Positions 7,232 to 12,087 of a DNA stretch of 12,087 nucleotides are shown one piece after another; the first letter of the stretch is position 1; each line of letters starts with the position of its first letter. The notes below the pieces were generated by a model. The model was not told the DNA's origin, did no database searches, and worked only from the letters and a program-made list of their open reading frames with translations. Made by a program: the position numbers and the translations under genes. Origin of the DNA: Candidatus Nealsonbacteria bacterium RIFCSPLOWO2_01_FULL_38_120 (GTDB taxonomy: Bacteria > Patescibacteriota > Minisyncoccia > Minisyncoccales > GWA2-38-27); contig MHMF01000007.1 of assembly GCA_001821475.1 (NCBI GenBank), positions 1 to 12,087 on the forward strand, written 5' to 3'.

Positions 7232-8335
7232 TCACTTATACCAAATATCCAAAAGCATCTGGCAGAAAACATCAAGCGATTCTCTTTGGGCTTTGGCGGA
7301 ACGAGTTGTCCACATTTCAGGATGCTTGTTGCCAGGAATATCTCCGGAGCCGCAAACTTCAAGAACGAAAATAAAATCATTGCTACGTTGTATTCGCCGC
7401 AAGAAATTTAGCATTCTTATCACGTTTTTGTCGCCGGGAAGAATAGACGAGTGATGCGCTACCTTCCCTTCGCAAATTTCGTGCCATTCGCCGCATCCGC
7501 ATGAGCCGGCAATATGGTAGATATAAATATCTGGCCCCAAACATTCAATCTCTTCTTCCAAACTGCCGAAAGGAGCCGTTACTATAGGTGTAAATTCTTT
7601 CCTTAAAAAAAGCCCGCACTCTTTAATCAACTTCCCTTCCTCAATTGAAAGGTTTGGTGGTATTTTTCCTTCCAATTTGTCGTAAAAGCCGGAGCGTTGC
7701 GCGAAACCAAGCGCGATAGACAAATGCTCAAAATCAACCACAATATCGCAATCTGCCCCTCGTCTTAAAAAAAGCAAGCTGTCGCTCAAACTGCCAACCC
7801 TTATGCAAAGGCATGTTTCCATAACTTGCTGTCCGTCGTCTCCTTGAAAAAAATTCGCAGGTGGCTGGTAAATATTCGTAAAAGGAGTATTTTCAATTGC
7901 CACTCTTACGGACGGCCCGAAAAATTTCTTCAGGTCGCGCGCTATTTCAACAGTGCGGTTGAGGGCGTCGCCGTATTCGCCGGCTCCAAATCTTGAGATA
8001 TATCTTTTTTCCCGGGAAGGCGGCTCCTCTTTATTTCCTCCCAACCTCATTCCGTGCAGAACGACATAATAAGGACTTGGATGCAGATATGTGATTCGGT
8101 TAAGTAAAAGTTTCGCCCAATTGCGGCTTTCCGGTGCGCACATCAAATTCACGAAATCGTAAGGCAGATGAATCGCGAATGGAAGATCGATTTTCACGCC
8201 GCGATCTCCAATAAAATCTTTTATTTCAAACCCGAATTCAACTCCCCTCTTTGTGAGTTCCTTGCACGCATCCATCTCAAACCAATTACTCTTCTCTTGC
8301 AACTGCATTACATTTGCCGGCATAAATACTTTCAT
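7232..8335 (-). CDS. Xylose isomerase-like / AP endonuclease family 2 TIM-barrel protein
   Basis: A 367-residue TIM barrel of the sugar-phosphate isomerase/epimerase and endonuclease IV superfamily. Candidate metal ligands fall in the superfamily order: His56 (AIHLPYD), His94 (VVLHG), Glu148 (VAIENTP), Asp201 and His204 (VVDFEHL), His274 (YHIAG), His294/His295 and Glu326 (VLEVCGSGD). It is longer than endonuclease IV, with extra loops at about 100-125 and 155-180. Isomerase, epimerase or nuclease activity cannot be told apart from sequence alone. It starts at ATG 8335 with a good SD (AAAGGA, about 7 bp). Hand counts of 60-base blocks give 33 G+C at 7441-7500 and 32 at 7921-7980, against 20 at 4381-4440 in serS, so it is clearly GC-richer than its neighbours. 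It has its own terminator and is flanked by repeats, which suggests transfer. Confidence 0.75.
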   Translation of the reverse strand: MKVFMPANVMQLQEKSNWFEMDACKELTKRGVEFGFEIKDFIGDRGVKIDLPFAIHLPYDFVNLMCAPESRNWAKLLLNRITYLHPSPYYVVLHGMRLGGNKEEPPSREKRYISRFGAGEYGDALNRTVEIARDLKKFFGPSVRVAIENTPFTNIYQPPANFFQGDDGQQVMETCLCIRVGSLSDSLLFLRRGADCDIVVDFEHLSIALGFAQRSGFYDKLEGKIPPNLSIEEGKLIKECGLFLRKEFTPIVTAPFGSLEEEIECLGPDIYIYHIAGSCGCGEWHEICEGKVAHHSSILPGDKNVIRMLNFLRRIQRSNDFIFVLEVCGSGDIPGNKHPEMWTTRSAKAQRESLDVFCQMLLDIWYK

Positions 8336-8423
8336 ACATCATCCTTTCATAGAAAAACCATATATAATCCGCATTTAGTTTGTTATAAAAACCGCCTTTG
8401 TCTGCAGTCTGTTTCTTGCCTTT

Positions 8424-8540
8424 ATTCGCCGTATGCTTTGCGTATGCCTCATAATTGTAGCAAATTTGCGGCTGAAATTTGGAGAAAAGACCTGAAAATT
8501 CTTTTTTTATTGGGCATTTCATAATTCAAAGTAAATATTA
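8424..8540. repeat. Dispersed intergenic repeat, copy C (matches 10699-10797)
   Basis: The core 8424-8467 matches 10699-10742 at 42 of 44 positions (ATTCGCCGTATGCTTTGC then RTATGCCTCATAATTRTAG). Homology continues with gaps: GAAATTTGGAGAAAAGACC (8474-8492) against GAAATTTAGAAAAAGGACC, and GCATTTCATAATTCAAAGTAA against GCATTTCGTAATTCAAAGTAA. The left outer arm of copy B (TTTGCTACAATTAT) is missing here, so only the inner hairpin can form. It lies in the leader of the TIM-barrel gene, which has no other recognisable content from 8336 to 8600. Confidence 0.85.
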
Positions 8541-8602
8541 AAAGAACTATTCTTGACATTATCACGAATAAATTTTTTTGCAACTATTAGCTATGTTAAA
8601 AA

Positions 8603-8648
8603 TTATCGCCAATTAAAAACCACGATCGTGGTTTTTAATTGGCGATAA
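8603..8648. repeat. Perfect 46-bp palindrome, probable bidirectional terminator
   Basis: The centre lies between 8625 and 8626. The arm 8626-8648 is the exact reverse complement of 8603-8625, with the middle CCACGATCGTGG. On both strands the GC-rich centre is followed by GTTTTTAATT, so it can act as an intrinsic terminator in either direction. On the minus strand it follows the surface-protein gene. Perfect identity over 46 bp suggests recent origin or active upkeep. Confidence 0.85.
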
Positions 8649-8651
8649 AAT

Positions 8652-8698
8652 AATATGACGGGATATAATCCCGCCATATTGCGCAATCCCGCCATATT
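8652..8698 (-). repeat. Inverted plus direct repeat hairpin after the surface-protein gene
   Basis: AATATGACGGGAT (8652-8664) pairs with ATCCCGCCATATT (8668-8680) around a 3-nt loop with one mismatch on this strand (a G-U in minus-strand RNA). A 14-nt direct repeat, AATCCCGCCATATT, occurs at 8667-8680 and 8685-8698 with GCGC between, so two copies compete for one partner arm. On the minus strand the stem is followed by ATTTTATCG, terminator-like. AATATGACGGGA recurs at 11470-11481. Confidence 0.75.
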
Positions 8699-8727
8699 AT
8701 GATCCCAAAAAAAAACAAATTAAATTT

Positions 8728-10575
8728 TTACCCTCTTTTAAATCCCAATTTTCCAATATATTCCTGCGCTTTTATTTTCGCGCATCTAAATTGGAGAATT
8801 TTTTTTGCTTTGAATTGGCGGTATATTTTATTCCTCATATCTAGCCACTCTTCAAATCGGATTATCCTTGCTCTGAAAAGCCAGACCAGAGACAAAGCTA
8901 TAACCAAAGGCAAAAAGAAGGAATCAAAGAAAATATTATTAGTCAAGCCTGTTGAAATATCAGTCGGCGATTCTTTTTTTACAACAACTTTAGCAGTGTC
9001 TGAACTTGAAGAGCTGGTAGAATAAACCAACGCTGTATTGATAAGCTGAGTATCTCCAACGCTAAACATATTTTTATTCGCCACCTCTGCGTCAAAAGTG
9101 ATTGTTTTTGATTGATAACTATTAAAAGTTCCTAAATTCAACCCGGCGATCAAATCAGAGGACTGATAAACGCCGTCAATTTTAAGATTGTCCCTAAAAA
9201 TTATCCTGTTTGGCAAGGCGTCTTTCAGAATTACATCTTGGACAGCAGAACTGTCGGCAGTGATTTTGATTGAAAATGAAAGCATTTCTCCTGGGTCGGC
9301 CGAAACAGAATCAAGCCAAGCTGTGCCGTCTGAAGTATTGCGGACTAATTTCTCAATTGTCAAATTTCCTTGTGGAACAGGCGTTACATTGACAATGACG
9401 CTATCAGAAGCAGAACCGCCGTCTCCTGAACAAATAATCATATAAGTTCTTGATAAAACCGCATTTCCGGCTGATTCGTTTCCGGATGTCGCTTTTGTCC
9501 CTGACCAACCGCCTGAGGCATAACAGGAATTGGCGTTAGTTGACGTCCATGATAAATTAACAAGAGAATTATACGCAACATTAATTGCTCCGTCATAGCC
9601 GTTTACTTTAATATCAACCGTAGGCAAAATCGGAACTGGCGTCTGATCCTTAATCTTAACATTCATAGAATCAAAATCACTCAAACCATAAGGATCGCTG
9701 ACAGTCAAAATACAAACATAATTCATGTCCACAAAAACTGAAGGAGCGTTAAAAGTCGGCTGGCTGATATTGGGATTAGATAATGTTCCTCCTCCGCAAG
9801 ACCAGGAATAGGTTATTAAGTCATTATCAGGGTCAGTGCCAGAACCCTCTAAAACAACTGATGCCAATTCTGCGACCTCTTTATCTTGTCCTGCATTTGC
9901 AATAGGAGGCATATTCTGGGTTACATTGACTGAGACGTTGTCTGTTGCGATCCCTCCCTGTCCAGCGCAGGAAATAGTATAGACCTTTGAAAAAGTAAGA
10001 TTTCCAGTTGATTCAGATCCTGATGTTGCTTTTATCCCCGACCAATTTCCATATGCTTGGCAGGATGTTGCGTTAGTTGAAGTCCATGACAAGCTCGCTG
10101 GAGAATTATAAGCGATAGAAACAGGTCCGTCTGAACTATTCGCCTTGATATCAACTGTGGGCGAAACTATATTGCATTTTGTGGCGAAAGCCATATCTTG
10201 CCCATAATAAATAATTCCATTATCGTCTTTGGCTACTGCTCTGAAATGATAATTAGCGCAAGGAGTAAGTCCTGAAATATCCGCAGTAAAAGGCCCGTAT
10301 TGAGGATAATTTTTCTGCTCAGAAGTTACTTGGCCATAAGATGTGGTCGTTCCGTATTGGAACCAGACAGTTGCTTTTTCCAATATCCCGCAAAGAGTTA
10401 TTTGCCCCTTTAAGGTGGCAGATGTCTGTGTTATATTGCTTGCGCTTAAAGTATTTATATTAATAGGGGAAGAGCAGGCAAAAATTAAAACCGGCGCCAT
10501 AATCCCGGTTAAAAATAAAATCGCAAAAATTGATTTTTTTATAGTTGAATTTTTTGTTTTGTTTTGTGTTTGCAT
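8728..10575 (-). CDS. Secreted, membrane-anchored multidomain surface protein (FN3/Ig/PKD/DUF11-like)
   Basis: Of two in-frame ATGs, 10575 is preferred because AGGGA lies 7 bp upstream; for the ATG at 10584 it is only 1 bp away. The 615-residue product has a basic N-terminus and signal segment (14-33, possible lipobox-like IFAC with Cys34). Then come an FN3-like domain (40-132), an Ig-like repeat (139-219), a PKD-like domain (223-309, NAGQDKEV and SGTDPDNDLITYSW), a second Ig-like repeat (318-398) and a DUF11-like domain (403-533). A TM helix (about 550-568) and a 47-residue basic tail follow. The Ig-like repeats share PTVDIK, AYNS, LSWTSTNA.SC and KATSG.ES. The tail is too long for a classical sorting signal and no LPXTG precedes the TM. 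It lies downstream of the sortase and is presumably displayed outside the cell for adhesion or as an envelope layer; that role is inferred. Confidence 0.85.
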   Translation of the reverse strand: MQTQNKTKNSTIKKSIFAILFLTGIMAPVLIFACSSPININTLSASNITQTSATLKGQITLCGILEKATVWFQYGTTTSYGQVTSEQKNYPQYGPFTADISGLTPCANYHFRAVAKDDNGIIYYGQDMAFATKCNIVSPTVDIKANSSDGPVSIAYNSPASLSWTSTNATSCQAYGNWSGIKATSGSESTGNLTFSKVYTISCAGQGGIATDNVSVNVTQNMPPIANAGQDKEVAELASVVLEGSGTDPDNDLITYSWSCGGGTLSNPNISQPTFNAPSVFVDMNYVCILTVSDPYGLSDFDSMNVKIKDQTPVPILPTVDIKVNGYDGAINVAYNSLVNLSWTSTNANSCYASGGWSGTKATSGNESAGNAVLSRTYMIICSGDGGSASDSVIVNVTPVPQGNLTIEKLVRNTSDGTAWLDSVSADPGEMLSFSIKITADSSAVQDVILKDALPNRIIFRDNLKIDGVYQSSDLIAGLNLGTFNSYQSKTITFDAEVANKNMFSVGDTQLINTALVYSTSSSSSDTAKVVVKKESPTDISTGLTNNIFFDSFFLPLVIALSLVWLFRARIIRFEEWLDMRNKIYRQFKAKKILQFRCAKIKAQEYIGKLGFKRG

Positions 10576-10601
10576 ATAAATCATTCCCTACAATTTCTAC
10601 A

Positions 10602-10639
10602 ATACTTATTAAAGATAAGATCGCATTTTTAATAAGTAT
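10602..10639. promoter_or_regulatory. Inverted repeat just upstream of the surface-protein gene
   Basis: ATACTTATTAAA (10602-10613) and TTTAATAAGTAT (10628-10639) are perfect 12-bp inverted arms with a 14-bp spacer holding GATAAGATC. It lies 27-64 bp upstream of the chosen ATG. A TATAAT (minus, 10669-10664) lies just upstream without a good -35, so the repeat could be an operator or a leader hairpin. Confidence 0.5.
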
Positions 10640-10683
10640 ATAAGATTTTTTATGGGAAATATTATTATACTTTTTTCAGCTGC

Positions 10684-10797
10684 AAATTTGCTACAATTAT
10701 TCGCCGTATGCTTTGCATATGCCTCATAATTATAGCAAATTTTCGTTTTGAAATTTAGAAAAAGGACCAAGAAAGCATTTCGTAATTCAAAGTAATA
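10684..10797. repeat. Dispersed intergenic repeat, copy B, with nested inverted repeat
   Basis: AAATTTGCTACAATTAT (10684-10700) pairs with ATAATTATAGCAAATTT (10726-10742), 16 of 17 positions. Between them the 25-nt middle holds an inner hairpin, GTATGC-TTT-GCATAT, flanked by TCGCC and GCCTC. The part to 10797 matches copy C (8424-8540). The single change inside the inner stem relative to C turns a T-A pair into T-G, so pairing is kept. It fills most of the sortase to surface-protein gap. Confidence 0.85.
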
Positions 10798-10823
10798 TAG
10801 AATTATATTAGAATTAAATAAGA

Positions 10824-11453
10824 TTAAATTTCGGCTTTTGCCTCCACAGCTATTCTTTTGTAATCCTTGCCCGGAGGCCAGCAAGAAATTAAGATTAGCA
10901 CATTGTCGGAAGCTGTCAATGGTTTTGGCAAGTCCTCTCCTCTATCAAGAAAATATTTGCTTTGAACATTGTAAGTTATTTTCTGGCAATTATAATAAAC
11001 AAAAATCTCTTCGCCGGCTTGAAGTTTGTTTAAGTTGCTGAATATCCAGTCGTATTTTGTTTTCGGCCAGTTCAATGGCGCGCTGTGACCTAAAATTAAA
11101 GTCTGCCCCGGCTCGCCAGGCATTGCGGAGTCGGGAAAATGAACAACCCCATTGTCTAAAGCCCCATAAACATCATTTTCTTTGTCTGTGAAAATCAAAG
11201 GCGCTGAAATTTCTATTTTAGGAATTTCTATCTGACTTGGACTGTCGCAAACTTCTTTTTCAACCGCCTTATTTCCGACTAACTGGTCTGCCTTGGCTAT
11301 ATTCTCTCCCCTACCAAAAAAATCAAAAGCTATTCCGGAAATAGCCCTATAATTAAAAATCCAGGAAACATCTGCCCAATTAATAAAAAGAAAAGCCGCC
11401 AAAAAGAAAAAAGCAAAATATTTCAAAAGCAATTTTATATTCTTTTTGTTCAT
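10824..11453 (-). CDS. Sortase-family transpeptidase
   Basis: A 209-residue single-pass membrane protein with a TM helix at about 8-27 and the sortase domain outside from about 70. The catalytic triad is complete: His123 in LILGHSAPLNW, Cys191 in LILISCWPPG and Arg200 in YKRIAVEAK. IPKIEISAPL (77-86) is the usual first strand of the barrel, followed by GVVHFPDSAMPGEPGQT (102-118). The general pattern resembles the shorter class D/E-like sortases, but the subclass is uncertain. An upstream ATG at 11495 is rejected as start because it lies inside the 26-bp inverted repeat; ATG 11453 leads straight into the basic N-terminus and TM. No SD is seen. Expected function is anchoring or cross-linking surface proteins. 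The next gene encodes one, although without a recognisable LPXTG. Confidence 0.9.
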   Translation of the reverse strand: MNKKNIKLLLKYFAFFFLAAFLFINWADVSWIFNYRAISGIAFDFFGRGENIAKADQLVGNKAVEKEVCDSPSQIEIPKIEISAPLIFTDKENDVYGALDNGVVHFPDSAMPGEPGQTLILGHSAPLNWPKTKYDWIFSNLNKLQAGEEIFVYYNCQKITYNVQSKYFLDRGEDLPKPLTASDNVLILISCWPPGKDYKRIAVEAKAEI

Positions 11454-11468
11454 AACATTGATGTATTT

Positions 11469-11524
11469 CAATATGACGGGAGCATCTCCCGTCAATCGTG
11501 ACGGGAAATGCTCCCGTCATATTG
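11469..11524. repeat. 26-bp inverted repeat in the sortase leader
   Basis: Arm 11469-11494 is the reverse complement of 11499-11524 with one mismatch, and the loop is ATCG. Each arm is itself a palindrome: TGACGGGAG-CAT-CTCCCGTCA (11474-11494) and TGACGGGA-AATGC-TCCCGTCA (11499-11519). One long hairpin or two tandem small hairpins are therefore alternatives. It stands 15 bp upstream of the sortase ATG and downstream of the promoter at 11541-11569, so it should be transcribed. Confidence 0.85.
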
Positions 11525-11540
11525 GCAAATTTTATTATTT

Positions 11541-11569
11541 TTTATAACGCATTTTTCTAAAATCGTCAA
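11541..11569 (-). promoter_or_regulatory. Sigma70-type promoter of the sortase gene
   Basis: On the minus strand TTGACG (11569-11564), a 17-bp spacer and TATAAA (11546-11541) give near-consensus elements at ideal spacing. The start of transcription would fall near 11534, giving a leader of about 80 nt that contains the inverted repeat. The -35 lies in the small palindrome GTCAA-CTA-TTGAC, whose other half is a TTGACA facing +, but no -10 serves that direction. Confidence 0.7.
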
Positions 11570-11644
11570 CTATTGACAAAACCAATGCTTCAGTTGCGGC
11601 TACTCGGTGGGTTGTCCATAGCAACAATCCGCGCCAAACTATAA

Positions 11645-11684
11645 AGGCTCTTAAAGTAGAAATACTTTGAGAGCCTATTTTTTT
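11645..11684 (+). terminator. Strong intrinsic terminator, GAAA-capped, between xseB and the sortase gene
   Basis: AGGCTCTTAAAGTA (11645-11658) pairs with TACTTTGAGAGCCT (11663-11676): 14 pairs, one G-U, around a GAAA tetraloop. Seven T residues follow (11678-11684) on the + strand. On the minus strand the tail is the weaker TTTATAGTTT. It begins 4 bp beyond the xseB stop, so it may serve xseAB in reverse. The stronger polarity is +, where no gene is visible. The stretch 11579-11640 upstream is GC-rich and unexplained. Confidence 0.75.
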
Positions 11685-11687
11685 GCT

Positions 11688-11945
11688 TTAATTATTCCCC
11701 TCAAAACCGCTTCCGCTATCTCCCTTACCAGTGTCAAAGTCAGCTTCTCTTTTTATTTCTTCAAATTCGTTTTCAATGGCCTTGAGCCGTTCGCGACTGA
11801 TTTTTATAAGGGCAACCGCATCCTTAACTTTTTTCAAGCCCTCTTCTACATCTATTTCTTCTTGTTTGTCAAACCAGTCGGTAATATCAGAGAGCCGCCT
11901 CAAATTTTCGGTTAAATTTTCACCCGCAGTTTTTTCTTTAATCAT
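11688..11945 (-). CDS. xseB: Exonuclease VII small subunit
   Basis: An 85-residue, mostly helical protein matching the small subunit in size and pattern: LTENLRRLSDITDWFDKQEE (11-30), then IDVEEGLKKVKDAVALIKIS (31-50) and RERLKAIENEFEEIKRE (51-67), corresponding to the family's two long helices joined at the 'ELSLEESL'-type turn. Several small subunits bind each XseA catalytic subunit in the single-strand DNA exonuclease. The Gly/Ser-rich tail after residue 70 is outside the core. Its ATG lies within the last codons of xseA (8-bp overlap), which supports the identification and suggests coupled translation. The protein is too short for certainty from sequence alone, but the partner gene settles it. 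Confidence 0.88.
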   Translation of the reverse strand: MIKEKTAGENLTENLRRLSDITDWFDKQEEIDVEEGLKKVKDAVALIKISRERLKAIENEFEEIKREADFDTGKGDSGSGFEGNN

Positions 11946-12087
11946 CTTTTTTTATATGGTCCCTATTGTTTTTATTAATACTTTTTATCTCTGACGAAAT
12001 CTCGCCATCGCTTAGGGTAATATCTATATTTTCTCCGACCTTTGTCGCCTCAACTGTTTTTATAATTTTTTCTCTAACCATTGCGAT
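11938..12087 (-). CDS. xseA: Exonuclease VII large subunit, C-terminal end only
   Basis: Forty-nine codons and a stop enter from the right edge. They contain VREKIIKTVEATKVGENIDI (4-23) and TLSDGEISSEIKSI (24-37), the beta-rich C-terminal end of XseA, where family members read roughly 'G..i.s...l..Gd.v.i.l.dG...a.V'. The catalytic and OB-fold parts lie outside the window. A charged tail of about 12 residues follows the conserved end. The stop overlaps the xseB start by 8 bp, the usual xseA-xseB arrangement. Confidence 0.85.
   Translation of the reverse strand: MAMVREKIIKTVEATKVGENIDITLSDGEISSEIKSINKNNRDHIKKDD

Noticed and set aside
8286..8522. Minus-strand reading frame of 78 codons containing ICYNYEAYAKHTAN
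   Set aside because: It is the translation of dispersed repeat copy C running into the TIM-barrel gene in another frame. The same peptide appears from copy B, so the similarity comes from the repeat DNA, not a protein family.
8699..9025. + strand frame of 108 codons opposite the surface-protein tail
   Set aside because: Shadow of a well-supported gene, with no SD or homology.
10609..10884. Minus-strand reading frame of 91 codons with the same ICYNYEAYAKHTAN peptide
   Set aside because: It overlaps the sortase 3' end in another frame and is mostly repeat copy B; no SD or recognisable domain.
11454..11495. Upstream ATG for the sortase gene
   Set aside because: The extra codons are the inverted-repeat arm, and the encoded peptide precedes the typical basic-then-TM start for no reason.
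11535..11687. Open minus-strand frame after xseB, ending ...VAATEALVLSIVDDFRKMRYKK
   Set aside because: No ATG near its beginning, and it runs through the terminator hairpin and the sortase promoter. A decayed gene is possible but not supportable.
1..12087. tRNA, rRNA, CRISPR array or insertion sequence with transposase
   Set aside because: No cloverleaf, rRNA core, spacer-regular repeats or transposase motif was seen on either strand; the repeats present are isolated inverted repeats.

Overview
The window looks like a chromosomal piece of a Patescibacteria/CPR bacterium (Parcubacteria-like). The grounds are AT-rich DNA with the standard code (TGA is a stop in the Mur ligase and SerRS genes), a Mur ligase whose N-terminal substrate domain is replaced by membrane helices, an envelope protein built from Ig-like 'SWTSTNA' repeats next to a sortase, poor Shine-Dalgarno sites, and intergenic gaps filled with inverted repeats. 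This assignment is inference; no rRNA or other taxonomic marker is present. Every convincing protein gene is on the minus strand, so transcription runs from high to low coordinates.

In transcription order the window opens with the 3' end of xseA overlapping xseB (exonuclease VII). After a hairpin and a GC-rich gap comes a good sigma70-type promoter, a 26-bp inverted repeat in the leader, a sortase, and then a secreted, membrane-anchored multidomain protein (FN3-like, Ig-like, PKD-like, Ig-like, DUF11-like, TM, basic tail). Next is a GC-richer TIM-barrel gene of the xylose-isomerase/endonuclease IV superfamily with its own terminator, probably acquired by transfer. Then follow rlmE (23S rRNA 2'-O-methyltransferase), lysS, serS, an alpha/beta hydrolase whose start overlaps the serS stop by 4 bp, the Mur ligase, and a DegT/DnrJ-type PLP aminotransferase cut by the window edge.

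The genes fall into a translation/RNA-modification block (rlmE, lysS, serS), an envelope block (Mur ligase, sugar-type aminotransferase, sortase and surface protein) and DNA repair (xseAB). The most unusual material is between genes: nested inverted repeats sharing one layout (2633-2697, 6356-6445, 10684-10742, half copy 8424-8467), a perfect 46-bp palindrome (8603-8648), a motif shared by the hairpins below the surface-protein gene and above the sortase gene, an AT-rich repeat that appears to have entered the Mur ligase reading frame, and a possible plus-strand small RNA with an anti-Shine-Dalgarno-like 5' end at about 1032-1125.
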